Shown here piece after piece: positions 34,834 to 44,041 of a DNA stretch of 64,000 nucleotides; positions within the stretch are counted from its first letter, which is position 1, and every line of letters begins with the position of its first letter. The DNA is from Nitrospirota bacterium (GTDB lineage Bacteria; JACPQY01). Position numbers and translations under genes: made by a program. The stretch is taken from positions 1 to 64,000 of the forward strand of contig JACPAV010000011.1 of NCBI GenBank assembly GCA_016180645.1, read 5' to 3'. The notes beneath the pieces are model-generated. The model was given only the letters and a program-made list of their open reading frames with translations, was not told the DNA's origin and searched no databases.

Positions 34834-36219
34834 ATGACTCGCCGCATCGTATTCGCCGTCACCGTTCTCTCCCTCCTCATCGCCTACATATTCGCCGACC
34901 GATGGTGGGAGAAACGCAAAGAGGACAAGAAGACGAAGGAGACCAAGCTCTTCGACCTGAAGGCGGACGACGTGGAGGAGATCACCGTTCAGATGGCGGG
35001 CAAAGACGAGAAGGTGCTGGTCAAGGAAGGCGAAAAAACGTGGAAACTCATCAAGCCCGTGACGGATCTTGCCGATGAAGCGACAGTCCGCAGCATGACC
35101 TCCAAGATCGAGGAGCTGAATTTCGAGCGCGTGATCGATGAGGCGCCCTCGGATCCCAGCTCGTACGGGTTCAATCCCTTCGTTGTTCGCGTGGCCTTCA
35201 AAGCCAAAGGGAAACCGGAGCCGAAGGAATTCCAGATCGGCGAAAAGACACAGGTGGGATACAATCAATATCTCCGCGTCACCGGCAGCCCCCGCATCCT
35301 CCTCACCAGCTCCAGCGTCAAGAGCGTGTACGACCGCGACCTTCTCAGCCTCCGCGCCAAGGAGGTCGTGAGGGCCGAGCGCGATACGATACAACGCCTC
35401 GAATTCATGAATCCCAAATCGCCGAAGCCCGTCGTCCTCCGGCGCACGAACGAGAAATGGGTCGCGGATGCCGATCCCATTCTGGATCTCGATCAGGAGT
35501 CGGTGAAGAACGTCGTCAGGGATCTCGTCAATCTGCGCATCAGGGACTTCGATGACGAGGCGCCGAAGAATCTCAAGAAGTTCGGGCTCGTCAAGGCGGC
35601 CGCCGCCTACTCCGTGGAGTGGAGCACCGCTTCCGGCGTCGCGTCGGAAACCGTCCTCTTCGGAGACAAGGTGAAGGACAAAGACCGATTCTACGCGAAG
35701 CAGGGATCCCGCGCGACCGTGTTCGAAGTGGACAAGTACACCTTCGACAACCTGAACAAGAGCCTGGATGATCTGAAGGAGAAGCACCCCCTGCGCTTCA
35801 ACCGATTCGATTTGACCGCCTTGGAGGTCGATACGCCTTCCAAATCCTATGCCCTGGAAAAAGTGGACGGGGTATGGACCCTGACCAAGCCCGAGAAGAC
35901 CCAGGCCAGGGCCGAGGTCATCAGCGATCTGCTGATTCTCCTCGAAGACGCCGAGGGGAAGGCAATCACGAAGACCGAGAAATCCGAATACGGCCTGAGC
36001 GCGCCTCAAATCAGGGTGCGGATGAAAGAAAAGGAGAAGTCCCACCCGCAGATTACCATCGGCAACATGATCTTGAAAGACGGCAAGGACCACGTCTACA
36101 TCCGGAACGACGGGACGGGAATGATCTATCTCTCGGCAGCTCCCCGTATCAAGGAGATCCTTCGGGGGCTTGAAGACCTGAAGGCGCCTGAAGAGAAAAC
36201 AGGGCCGAAGTCGAACTAG
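34834..36219 (+). CDS. DUF4340 membrane-anchored protein
   Basis: The product is 461 aa. One N-terminal transmembrane helix (IVFAVTVLSLLIAYIFADRW) precedes repeated beta modules of the DUF4340 type. These carry a recurrent pattern of WKLIKPVTDLADEATVRSMT, ARAEVISDLLILLEDAEGKA and YGLSAPQIRVRM, i.e. the value/limit repeats also seen near gliding-motility ABC systems. Very Lys/Glu-rich. It starts 1 nt after the LarA-like stop. In other genomes DUF4340 genes usually lie beside GldG-type ABC genes, which are absent here. Confidence 0.82.
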   Translation: MTRRIVFAVTVLSLLIAYIFADRWWEKRKEDKKTKETKLFDLKADDVEEITVQMAGKDEKVLVKEGEKTWKLIKPVTDLADEATVRSMTSKIEELNFERVIDEAPSDPSSYGFNPFVVRVAFKAKGKPEPKEFQIGEKTQVGYNQYLRVTGSPRILLTSSSVKSVYDRDLLSLRAKEVVRAERDTIQRLEFMNPKSPKPVVLRRTNEKWVADADPILDLDQESVKNVVRDLVNLRIRDFDDEAPKNLKKFGLVKAAAAYSVEWSTASGVASETVLFGDKVKDKDRFYAKQGSRATVFEVDKYTFDNLNKSLDDLKEKHPLRFNRFDLTALEVDTPSKSYALEKVDGVWTLTKPEKTQARAEVISDLLILLEDAEGKAITKTEKSEYGLSAPQIRVRMKEKEKSHPQITIGNMILKDGKDHVYIRNDGTGMIYLSAAPRIKEILRGLEDLKAPEEKTGPKSN

Positions 36220-36227
36220 CTCTTCGA

Positions 36228-36866
36228 CTACCTGACGACGATGTGGAGCCCGTCGTTGACGAGCTTTTGGTACTCGTTCACCACCGACTTGAAATAGAAC
36301 CGGTTCTCGATCCAGTTCGAAGGATCGAAGTCGTCATACCGGCTGGGCTTTATCGCCACTTGGATTTCCGGTACGAGCACCTCACGCGCAATCAATCGAC
36401 ATCGTCGTGTATGGGGCTTGGTCGCCACGATGATAAGTCGCCGCACTCCCCGTTCGATGAGCAGCCCCTTGAGAACGCCCAACTCCTCGCGACTCGTCTG
36501 CACCGGAGGACCCAGGACCCAGATATCCTCTTCTGCCACCCCGAGTTGGAGTGCGGAGGACCGGTTGAGATCGGCCGAGAACGGGGCATGCACCCCGCGC
36601 TTTTCGAGTTCGTCCCACGCAGCAGGACGGGTTTCGGGGGAGAACACGATAGCCTTCCCCTCCCCCGACCGATACAGATCGACGGCTTCGAGGAGAACGG
36701 CCGGGAAGTCACCCGCCATCACCTTGATCGCGTCGGCAGTCTCCACTGGATCTTCCACAATCAACCAGGAGCCCACGGCAGTCCGGACGGGATCTTGAAA
36801 CAGATAGACGAAACCGCCGGCGGCGCCCAGCACGATGACCATCCAGAAAAGACATCGCTTCACCAT
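36228..36866 (-). CDS. YdcF/DUF218-like membrane protein
   Basis: The product is 212 aa. N-terminal transmembrane helix (CLFWMVIVLGAAGGFVYLF), then a DUF218-like domain: ADAIKVMAGD, VDLYRSGEGKAIVFS, EDIWVLGPPVQTSREELGVL, RLIIVATKPHTRRCRLIA. SanA/YdcF proteins are linked to envelope metabolism. The usual active-site-like acidic and His positions are partly changed. It converges with the DUF4340 gene. Confidence 0.72.
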   Translation of the reverse strand: MVKRCLFWMVIVLGAAGGFVYLFQDPVRTAVGSWLIVEDPVETADAIKVMAGDFPAVLLEAVDLYRSGEGKAIVFSPETRPAAWDELEKRGVHAPFSADLNRSSALQLGVAEEDIWVLGPPVQTSREELGVLKGLLIERGVRRLIIVATKPHTRRCRLIAREVLVPEIQVAIKPSRYDDFDPSNWIENRFYFKSVVNEYQKLVNDGLHIVVR

Positions 36867-37010
36867 CCCGGGACTATATCGAACGGATCGGCGCCTGAAA
36901 AGGCGGATCGTTCCCTACGCTCCAGGATCGGTCGAATTTCGTCGAAGGCCGCCCCTGGACCCGGTAGGACGGGCTTGCCTGTTCCCCGATCGAGGCGGTA
37001 GAGTCCGTCC

Positions 37011-38117
37011 GTGCGAAAGACCCCACCGAAAGATCGCGCACAGGAGGACGTCGATCGGAAGACGGTTCGCCCGTCTCCGGAGGCCGCCGACCGGAGTTCA
37101 TCCTCTTCGGAGTTCGGCCCGGAGCCGCTGGAGGAAGATCGTGGGCTCGAAGTCACGCTACGACCCCGCACCTTGGATGAATTCATCGGACAGGGCCGCA
37201 TCAAGGAAAACCTGACCGTCTACATGACCGCCGCGCTCCAGCGTCATGAGGCGCTGGATCACGTGCTCTTCTACGGTCCCCCCGGCCTGGGCAAAACCAC
37301 CCTCGCCCACATCATCAGCCAGGGCCTCGGCGTCGGACTCACGGCCACCTCCGGTCCCATCCTCGAAAAGGCCGGAGACCTTCTCGCCGTGTTGACCAAT
37401 CTCCAGGACCGCGACGTCCTCTTCATCGATGAGATTCACCGAATTCCCAAGATCGTGGAGGAAGTTCTCTACCCCGCCCTGGAGGACCGGAAGGTGGACG
37501 TGATGATCGGCCAAGGGCCGGCCGCCCGCACCCTGAAAATGGCGTTGCGCCCTTTCACGCTTATCGGCGCCACCACGCGCGCCGGTCTCCTCACCTCTCC
37601 GCTCAGGGACCGATTCGGCGCCACGTTCCGGCTTGAGTATTACGATGAGGCGGACTTGGAGCGAATCACGTTGAGGTCGGGCGGACTGCTCGGTATGGAG
37701 GTGACGCCGGACGGCGCTCGGGAAATTGCCCACCGGTCCCGCGGCACTCCCCGTATCGCGAATCGACATCTCAGACGAATTCGGGATTTCGCCCAGGTCC
37801 AGAAGAAGAAATCGATCGATGCCCACCTTGCGCGTGAAGCGTTGACAAGGATGGACATCGATTCCATAGGTCTCGATCCGATGGACCGGAAGGTGATGCT
37901 CACCATCATCGATACATTCGCCGGCGGGCCGGTGGGCGTGGAAACGCTCGCTGCGGCGATTCACGAGGAAAAACGCACCATCGAGGATGTGTACGAGCCT
38001 TACCTAATTCAAATCGGATTCCTCCAACGAACGCCCCGCGGCCGGATGGCGACTCCGCAGGCGTACGACCATTTGAAGAAGACGCCGCCCCAAAAGGGCC
38101 AGAACACACTTTTCTGA
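37011..38117 (+). CDS. ruvB: Holliday junction branch-migration helicase RuvB
   Basis: The product is 368 aa from GTG 37011. It includes an N-terminal extension of about 40 Pro/Glu-rich residues before [12 protein letters not shown]. Walker A is [14 protein letters not shown], Walker [10 protein letters not shown] and sensor/arginine-finger [18 protein letters not shown]. The C-terminal winged helix is [20 protein letters not shown]. It forms the hexameric motor with RuvA on four-way junctions. ruvA and ruvC are not adjacent. An inverted repeat follows the stop. Confidence 0.97.
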   Translation: MRKTPPKDRAQEDVDRKTVRPSPEAADRSSSSSEFGPEPLEEDRGLEVTLRPRTLDEFIGQGRIKENLTVYMTAALQRHEALDHVLFYGPPGLGKTTLAHIISQGLGVGLTATSGPILEKAGDLLAVLTNLQDRDVLFIDEIHRIPKIVEEVLYPALEDRKVDVMIGQGPAARTLKMALRPFTLIGATTRAGLLTSPLRDRFGATFRLEYYDEADLERITLRSGGLLGMEVTPDGAREIAHRSRGTPRIANRHLRRIRDFAQVQKKKSIDAHLAREALTRMDIDSIGLDPMDRKVMLTIIDTFAGGPVGVETLAAAIHEEKRTIEDVYEPYLIQIGFLQRTPRGRMATPQAYDHLKKTPPQKGQNTLF

Positions 38118-38133
38118 ACCCGTGTCCGTTCGT

Positions 38134-38227
38134 CCTTCGACAAGCTCAGGAGGAACGGACGAGGTGCCGTTCGTGGTGAGCCCTTCGATTGACTCAGGGC
38201 CTCATGAGGTCCTGAGCTTGCCGAAGG
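38134..38227. repeat. Inverted repeat downstream of ruvB
   Basis: Arms ccttcgacaagctcagga (38134-38151) and tcctgagcttgccgaagg (38210-38227) are nearly perfect complements; between them lies ccgttcgtggtgagcccttc. A related fragment (ttcgacaggctcaccacgag) occurs near 42620. It may serve as terminator for ruvB. Nothing else is seen in 38118-38260. Confidence 0.75.
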
Positions 38228-38260
38228 GCCTGTCGAACCCTGTGCGTTCGTGCCGCTAGC

Positions 38261-39220
38261 ATGATCCCTACTCTTCCCACTCCAGCCTCCGAACTAACCG
38301 ACCTGCTCAACTCAACCTTCACCCAGGTTCCGGACGAATGGAAGCAACGGTTCGTGGGCTATTTCCACGGCCTCTACGGAGAAGGCCTTCTTGCCGTCGT
38401 GCTCTACGGCTCCTATTTGTCCCCGTCCCTGCGCAAACCTACCAGCTTTCCTGACTTCATTGTGGTGGCCAAGGAAAGAACGAACGCGAATCGCACCTGG
38501 GGCCAGCGCATTCTCTATCCTTTTCTTCCCCCCAATGCCCTTTCCGGGTCAATCCCCACCACGAGCGGCACCCCGCTGCCCTGCAAATACTACGTTCTGG
38601 CAGCCGATGATTTTGAGAAGGCGACGGACTACGATACCCGCGACCTCGCCATCGCCGGCCGTCTATCCAAGCGAATCGCGGTCATCCATGCCTCCGGAGT
38701 CGCCGCCCTCGCCCATGTGACCCAGGCGTGTGCCCGCTCGATGGTCCTCAATGCCGCGCTCGCCCTGCCGTCCTTTGACGGCCCTTTCGAATTGGACGAG
38801 TTCTCCGCGGCCACACTGAATGTCAGTTACCGCGCGGAATTTCGGATGACAGAGGCGGGCAAAGTGAAAGCCATCTTCAACGCGGAGGCCGAATTCTATC
38901 GTCAGGCCTATGCCGTCGTGCTGGAAGAACTCCGCGACGCCGGACTCGTGAAATCCGATGGACGCCGATGGCAGCCAACTCCCCAGGTTGAATCGTTCCG
39001 GATACTCGCCGAGGAATTGATCCGGCGGTCACGGCGGAATGGGAAGTGGCGACTCGTGAAGTACATTCTGCTTTTCCGAGGGTGGACCCGATACCTGGTG
39101 GACAAGATCGAACGAAGCCAGGGAGAACGGATTGAACTCACCGCGCTGCAGAAGCGGTTTCCTCTCATCTTTGCCTGGGGACATTTCTTTCGGCTTCTCA
39201 GGCAGGGCCGACTCAGATAG
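38261..39220 (+). CDS. Tam41-type CDP-diacylglycerol synthase candidate
   Basis: The product is 319 aa. The nucleotidyltransferase-like start VVLYGSYLSP...FPDFIVV parallels the YGSGVF...DF/LI block of mitochondrial Tam41/MMP37. The following order also fits: KYYVLAADDFEKATDYDTRD, LAIAGRLSKRIAVIH, FSAATLNVSYRAEFRM, then a helix ending EFYRQAYAVVLEEL. These correspond to the GV-S-DL, YLAGRLxKPV and GLSYxGDFRM segments of Tam41. If right, it makes CDP-diacylglycerol from phosphatidate and CTP on the membrane face. No CdsA is in the window. It converges with and overlaps the next gene by 8 nt. Confidence 0.62.
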   Translation: MIPTLPTPASELTDLLNSTFTQVPDEWKQRFVGYFHGLYGEGLLAVVLYGSYLSPSLRKPTSFPDFIVVAKERTNANRTWGQRILYPFLPPNALSGSIPTTSGTPLPCKYYVLAADDFEKATDYDTRDLAIAGRLSKRIAVIHASGVAALAHVTQACARSMVLNAALALPSFDGPFELDEFSAATLNVSYRAEFRMTEAGKVKAIFNAEAEFYRQAYAVVLEELRDAGLVKSDGRRWQPTPQVESFRILAEELIRRSRRNGKWRLVKYILLFRGWTRYLVDKIERSQGERIELTALQKRFPLIFAWGHFFRLLRQGRLR

Positions 39221-39998
39221 CTCGCTTCGGGATGAGCGTCACGGCCTGCCCGGGCCTTATCCGAAAGCGCTTCGCCGCATTTCCCCCCCGTAGAGCCATT
39301 TCGATCAGTCCCAACGAGTTGACCAGGGCAATGGGCTGCCCTCTCTTGCCGGCGTCGTATGTAGGGACCAGGCCATCAGCACGCATGCGCCCAACCCTCG
39401 CCTGCACGTCCTTCCCCCCAGCTTTGCGGCCTTCGAGGTTGGTAATCGCATTCCCGAACCGGTCGATGTAGACGATTTCGCCGCTCCATATTCCGTTCCT
39501 CCATACCGGCCGGTGGACAGCTACTCGATGGACCCGGCTCATCGGCTTTCCCATTCGGGCCAGAGAGACTCCCCGGGAGAGATGAGCCGCCACCGGCGCG
39601 AAGACATCACGCCCATGAAATGTCGAGCTCCCATCGGACAGAAAGAATTTCCGATCGGTCAATTCGACGGCCGTGCACGGGCCATCGGTCTGCATCGGCA
39701 TGGTCAAGATGCCGTTGTCCGGTCCCACCAGGGTGTACCGTTGCCCCCGCACAGCGATCGCGCGGCGCCCGGACCCCACGCCGGGATCGACCACGGCAAC
39801 GTGGATCGTTCCCTTGGGGAAATAGGGCATTGCCGCGGCAAGAACGAAAGACGCCGCGCGGATATCGCCCGGAGAAATCTCGTGCGTCACATCGACAATA
39901 TCTGCCGCCGGCGCAATGGATTTGATGACACCCTTCATCGAACCGACAAACCAATCCCGATACCCAAAATCGGTGGTCAATGTGATAATCCGCGACAT
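39213..39998 (-). CDS. SAM hydrolase / SAM-dependent halogenase family (DUF62)
   Basis: The product is 261 aa from ATG 39998. Family blocks: MSRIITLTTDFGYRDWFVGS, ADIVDVTHEISPGDIRAASF, IHVAVVDPGVGSGRRAIAVR, VGPDNGIL and STFHGRDVFAPVAAHLSRG. The C-terminal barrel includes GEIVYIDRFGNAITNL. The common members (SAM hydroxide adenosyltransferases) split SAM into adenosine and methionine; the Asp-Arg-His water-activating set appears as ITLTTDFG, GSGRRAI and TFHGRDVF. Chlorinase or fluorinase activity is not indicated by sequence alone. Confidence 0.93.
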   Translation of the reverse strand: MSRIITLTTDFGYRDWFVGSMKGVIKSIAPAADIVDVTHEISPGDIRAASFVLAAAMPYFPKGTIHVAVVDPGVGSGRRAIAVRGQRYTLVGPDNGILTMPMQTDGPCTAVELTDRKFFLSDGSSTFHGRDVFAPVAAHLSRGVSLARMGKPMSRVHRVAVHRPVWRNGIWSGEIVYIDRFGNAITNLEGRKAGGKDVQARVGRMRADGLVPTYDAGKRGQPIALVNSLGLIEMALRGGNAAKRFRIRPGQAVTLIPKRAI

Positions 39999-40022
39999 GC
40001 TTTTTCCCGTGGAAAGTCTCTC

Positions 40023-41288
40023 ATGACAACTCTCAGGCGGCAACCGCTGCGGAATGTCGTCCTCCGCAGTCCCGATCAACTGCACGACTGTTTCCGGAAG
40101 GCGGCCACCGGCTCCCGACCGAAGCGGCTTGGATGCGAGTTCGAGTGGCTCACAGCGGACCATCGAGGCCAAGCCGTCCCATTCGACGCCCCCCATGGAG
40201 CCTCGGCCCTGCTCCAACGTCTGGAGAAGCACTTTCACTGGGATCCCGTGGATGTTGATGGGCATGCCCTTGCGGTGCGAAAAGGTGAAGTCATCATTGG
40301 TCTCGAACCGGGTGGCCAAGTCGAGTATTCAAGCGCTCCCTATGCCAGCCTGCTTTCTCTGTTCGATGAGTACACCACCGTCAAGGCGGATCTTCTCGAG
40401 GCGAAACGAGGGATCGACCTCTTTTTCCTCTCCGTAGGAGTTCATCCCACGCTTCGCCGCTCAAACAACCTACCCATCGTGCCGAAATCCCGGTATCGCG
40501 CTTTGGCCGATCATCTCACCCGCACCGGTCGGTTGGGACACTGGATGATGAAAGCAACAGCCTCCATTCAAGTGAACCTCGACTATGCCGATGAAGTCGA
40601 GGGATCGGATATCCTGAGAGCGGCGGCCCATCTCAGTCGCTGGTCGGCCGGAATGTTTTCGAACTCTCCCATCTGGAAAGGTCGTTTCACTCAAATGTCT
40701 TCCTTCCGCTCGGGCATTTGGAGGGACACCGACCCGGCCCGATGCGGTTTGCCGGCATTCATGCTGAATTCCGCTCACGGACTTCGCGATTACGTCGAGT
40801 ATGCCCTTGACGTCCCGGTCATCTTCTGTGATTGGTGTCCTCCCCGGACCCACCGCCATACATTCAGGGAATGGATTCAAACCGGCCGACCCCATCGTCC
40901 CACCCTCGGCGACTGGGATCTCCACCTCACCAGCTTGTACCCGGATGTGCGGGTCAAACCCCAGATCGAGCTCCGATTCATCGATGCCCTGCCGGACCCG
41001 CTCGGAATCGCAACCGTAGCGTTCTTCAAGGGGCTGCTCTACTCACCTCGCATCCGAAATCGACTGTTGAATTTCGCCGATCGGCCGGGATCCCGTCGAA
41101 TGCGACCGCAGGAACTCCTCGAGTTGGCGCGAGGCGGCATGATGGAGCTCGCGCCCGCCGAGGCCGCCCTCCTTGAACCTCTCGAGCCGGTCGTTCGAGG
41201 CGGAGTTGATTCACCTGCACGACGGACACTGGCGGAATGGAGATCGGCCGGATCACCGTCGGAGTTTGTCCTACGATCCGCTTGGTAA
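40023..41288 (+). CDS. gshA: Glutamate-cysteine ligase, plant/alphaproteobacterial type
   Basis: The product is 421 aa from ATG 40023. The GCS2 fold is clear: RLGCEFEWL near the start, IIGLEPGGQVEYSSAP (substrate glutamate site), MMKATASIQVNLDYADE, FRSGIWRDTDPARCGLPAF, VEYALDVPVIF and LHLTSLYPDVRVKPQIELRF. It makes gamma-glutamylcysteine, the first step to glutathione or related thiols. gshB is not in the window; EgtA-like use cannot be excluded. It is divergent from the SAM hydrolase-family gene. Confidence 0.9.
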   Translation: MTTLRRQPLRNVVLRSPDQLHDCFRKAATGSRPKRLGCEFEWLTADHRGQAVPFDAPHGASALLQRLEKHFHWDPVDVDGHALAVRKGEVIIGLEPGGQVEYSSAPYASLLSLFDEYTTVKADLLEAKRGIDLFFLSVGVHPTLRRSNNLPIVPKSRYRALADHLTRTGRLGHWMMKATASIQVNLDYADEVEGSDILRAAAHLSRWSAGMFSNSPIWKGRFTQMSSFRSGIWRDTDPARCGLPAFMLNSAHGLRDYVEYALDVPVIFCDWCPPRTHRHTFREWIQTGRPHRPTLGDWDLHLTSLYPDVRVKPQIELRFIDALPDPLGIATVAFFKGLLYSPRIRNRLLNFADRPGSRRMRPQELLELARGGMMELAPAEAALLEPLEPVVRGGVDSPARRTLAEWRSAGSPSEFVLRSAW

Positions 41289-41331
41289 GCCCAGGATTGA
41301 GTCGGTCCGTACGCTGTGCTAGGTTGACGGA

Positions 41332-41799
41332 ATGATTCAACTGCTCGGCCACACGAACGTCTTCATCAACCTTCCACCCAAGACGGTTGAAGAAATCGCC
41401 GCCAAGGTGGAAGTCAAGACATTTAAGGAAGGCGAACTCGTGCTTGAGAAGGAAATCCTGAACGATTCGCTGTTCGTCATCGCAAAGGGCCGGGTGGAAA
41501 TTCTCATGACGGTCCGGGACAAAGAAGTCAAGATGGCCGAGCTGGGTCCCGCCGAGGCGTTCGGGGAGATGAGCTTTATCGACAATTTCATCACCTCGGC
41601 CAGGGTTCGGGCGATGGAAGACACCCAGGTGGGCCAACTTCACAAGCATGACATTCTGACCGTCCTTAAGCACGACCCTCTCGCCGCCTCGAAATTCTGG
41701 GAAACGCTCTGCCAGATCCTGATCCGGCGGTACTGGGTTCTTTTGGAACAGACCTATAAAATCTTCAAGGAATACTTCAAGACGCACGAGAAGTTGTAG
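41332..41799 (+). CDS. Cyclic-nucleotide-binding-domain protein
   Basis: The product is 155 aa. CRP-type cNMP fold: FKEGELVLEKEILNDSLFVIAKGRVEIL, then the phosphate-binding cassette region PAEAFGEMSFIDNFITSARVRA (G-E-M-S matches; the usual final Arg-Thr/Ala pair is shifted). A long helix follows (RYWVLLEQTYKIFKEYFKTH) in place of a DNA-binding HTH. So it is a stand-alone sensor or adaptor, not a transcription factor. It lies 43 nt after gshA on the same strand. Confidence 0.88.
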   Translation: MIQLLGHTNVFINLPPKTVEEIAAKVEVKTFKEGELVLEKEILNDSLFVIAKGRVEILMTVRDKEVKMAELGPAEAFGEMSFIDNFITSARVRAMEDTQVGQLHKHDILTVLKHDPLAASKFWETLCQILIRRYWVLLEQTYKIFKEYFKTHEKL

Positions 41800-41949
41800 G
41801 TAGCCGCAGGCTTCAGCCTGCGGTCAAGACGCGGGCTAAAGCCCGCGCCTACCAAGAATTACAACACGCACCCGTAAAGGCCATGTTACATGCCGTGCCA
41901 TCCGTGGCACGGCAACATCTCATGGCCCCGTACCATCCGTGGCACGGGG
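41799..41949. repeat. REP-like element plus two GTGCC/GGCAC hairpins
   Basis: 41799-41853 is a REP-like pair: gccgcaggc-ttca-gcctgcggt and gcgggct-aa-agcccgc, flanked ggtag...ctacc. 41891-41910 (ccgtgcc-atccgt-ggcacgg) and 41926-41949 (ccccgtacc-atccgt-ggcacgggg) are two further hairpins with the same loop, sharing ccatccgtgg with the 10.3-kb and 28.6-kb repeats. No gene in 41854-42026. Confidence 0.85.
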
Positions 41950-42026
41950 GTGCGGCTACCGGATATCGCTCCTCCCCGTAGGCACTCAAGTCCCTTCGCC
42001 GGTCGCCGAATACCATCAGTGGAGTT

Positions 42027-42581
42027 ATGGAGGGCATCCTTTCCGCACAGCAACTCAGCTTCAGCTACCAGCGGCTCAGCTACGGCTACATCCAAAACGG
42101 TCAGATCGACGAGCAGCAGGTCCTTGAGGGTCGAAATCTCAGGGAACTTGCGGACAAGCTTTTCGAGTTGCCCGGTGAGACTGTTGAAACGGATGGCGCG
42201 GCGGATCCCCTCGAGTCGCTTCGCCAGGAGGTAGGCCAAGGCACGGCTTTCTACGTCACCTACGAAGAGATCCATCTGGAATTCTCGCAGGTCCAACTGC
42301 AAACAGGGGACGCCCTCGGTGATCCAAACGGCGCGGATACCGTCGATGGATTGCTGGGGAAAATCAATAAAGCCTTCGAACAGATACGAAATGCGACTCT
42401 GAAGCCCAGTGATGATTTAAGGAGTCAGATCCAGCAATTGATCGAGAGCGCATTCTCAAGAAGCGCAGACAAGCTCGACAAGCTGGGTGAAGTGAGGGAC
42501 CCCACTCGTCAGAAACTTGACAAGCTGCTGGAAGATATCCGCAAGTTGATCGACCAGACCTTCGGCGCACCTGCCGCGTAA
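42027..42581 (+). CDS. Hypothetical helical protein
   Basis: The product is 184 aa without signal peptide. N-terminal SAQQLSFSYQRLSYGYIQNG is followed by amphipathic helices with many Asp/Leu residues (DKLDKLGEVRDPTRQKLDKL). It slightly resembles DUF5610-like proteins found in delta-type bacteria, but I do not recognise it with confidence. It stands alone between the hairpin cluster and a methyltransferase gene. Confidence 0.6.
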   Translation: MEGILSAQQLSFSYQRLSYGYIQNGQIDEQQVLEGRNLRELADKLFELPGETVETDGAADPLESLRQEVGQGTAFYVTYEEIHLEFSQVQLQTGDALGDPNGADTVDGLLGKINKAFEQIRNATLKPSDDLRSQIQQLIESAFSRSADKLDKLGEVRDPTRQKLDKLLEDIRKLIDQTFGAPAA

Positions 42582-42712
42582 GCAACCCGGAAACAGTCTT
42601 CTTTCGATCCGTCGCGGTTCGACAGGCTCACCACGAGCGGTTTCTGACGTCGCATCAGACCTTGGCTCCCGCTCCCTCAACCGTCCTGTCGTCGGTGTAT
42701 ACTTGCACACCG

Positions 42713-44041
42713 ATGAAACATACGCCCTCTCGATGCTCTTTTCCGGGCGACCCCTGTTTCAGCAACGCCGCTTTCGCTAAACGCGCTTGGAAACGCCACC
42801 CTCTCCTCATGGATTACCTGAACCCGCGGTCGCCCCTGCGTATTCGGCGCCTGCTGCAGAGGCGTATTTACGAGGCAGCCTTCTTTCCCTATTACCGCCG
42901 GCTTCGGCGTGGAACACGAGTCTTGGATGTGGGATGCGGGGTCGGGCGGTTTCTTATCCCTCTCATGCGCTCCGGCTGCAAGGTCGCAGGAATCGATTTC
43001 GACTTCGGTCACTTGAGAGCGGCCGGCAGGCACGGCATGGGGGTTCGGGATGTCCGGCCTCACCTGAGTCAAGCCCGGGCGGAAAGCCTTCCATTCCGCA
43101 ACGGGGCGTTCGATGCCGTCCTGGCGATTGAAACACCTTCGTACGTGTCATCGGCCGAGCGCGCCCTTCGAGAAATCCGACGGATCCTTCGCCCAAGGGG
43201 ACTGCTCTTTCTTTCCGTGGAAACGCGACTCGGCGGCGCCCTCTCCGATGGCCACCTCTCGCTGGATCAAATCGACACGGTGCTCCAGGCCGGCCGATGC
43301 CACGTCCCCGGTTCCTTTTTTGCGCGCTACTACGAAGAGCGCGAACTCCTTCGCCTCCTCAGGAGAACCGGCTTTTCCGCACTCCAGTGCCGCCCGGCCC
43401 ATTTCATCCTGGACGGCCCCCTCGAGCCTGCCGTGGAGAATGCAAGTCTCCACATACCTTCCTATCGCGCTTCGATCGTCCGCCTGGAACGAACTTTGGC
43501 CGCGACCCCCCCCCTCCGCTCCCTCGCCCGCACCTGGGCTGTCGTCGCCCGGCGACTCCCAAGAATCCTATCGCGTGAAATGCGAGAAGGCGATCCGTGT
43601 TCTGGAGGATTGGTCCCCTCCGCTTCGTTGCGGCCCTTTTCGGAGACGGTGAAAGGCACTTCGTGGGAGCCGGTACCGGGACGACGAGTGGAATCCCTAT
43701 GGGATCACTGCGTCGCGCGCCGGTTGAAGCGGTTCATCGCCGCATCGACACCATCGGCCAGGATCAGGCGGACCGCCTCCGCCGCGGTCTGGACCACGGC
43801 CTCAAACACCGAATCCTCGCCATCCTTAGGCGGTTTCAAAACGAAGTCGACCACGTCCTGCCCGGGATCAGGACGCCCGATGCCAACCCGGACGCGAACA
43901 AATTCATCCGTCCCGAGATGTTCGATCAACGATCTCAAGCCCTTGTGGCCCCCGTCGCTGCCGTCTTTCCGGACACGAATGTTGCCGAGCGGAAGGTTCA
44001 GGTCATCGCAGACGGCGATCACGCGGTCCCGCCCCCGCTGA
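42713..44041 (+). CDS. SAM-dependent methyltransferase with overlong 3' end
   Basis: Residues 1 to about 295 form a class I methyltransferase: motif I VLDVGCGVGRFLIPL, motif II VAGIDFDFGHLRAA, then PFRNGAFDAVLAIETPSYV and a long insertion. Start ATG 42713. The frame continues to 44041 through about 340 bp that is antisense to pth; the residues there (RIRRTASAAVWTTASNTES...) look non-biological. A -1 shift near 43590 would end the protein at 43652, before pth. So the natural C terminus is probably lost or a frameshift exists; trust the fold, not the end. Substrate unknown. Confidence 0.65.
   Translation: MKHTPSRCSFPGDPCFSNAAFAKRAWKRHPLLMDYLNPRSPLRIRRLLQRRIYEAAFFPYYRRLRRGTRVLDVGCGVGRFLIPLMRSGCKVAGIDFDFGHLRAAGRHGMGVRDVRPHLSQARAESLPFRNGAFDAVLAIETPSYVSSAERALREIRRILRPRGLLFLSVETRLGGALSDGHLSLDQIDTVLQAGRCHVPGSFFARYYEERELLRLLRRTGFSALQCRPAHFILDGPLEPAVENASLHIPSYRASIVRLERTLAATPPLRSLARTWAVVARRLPRILSREMREGDPCSGGLVPSASLRPFSETVKGTSWEPVPGRRVESLWDHCVARRLKRFIAASTPSARIRRTASAAVWTTASNTESSPSLGGFKTKSTTSCPGSGRPMPTRTRTNSSVPRCSINDLKPLWPPSLPSFRTRMLPSGRFRSSQTAITRSRPR

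Noticed and set aside
41332-41799. CRP-type transcription factor that might read the two TGTGA dyads
   Set aside because: It has a cNMP-binding domain but no helix-turn-helix.
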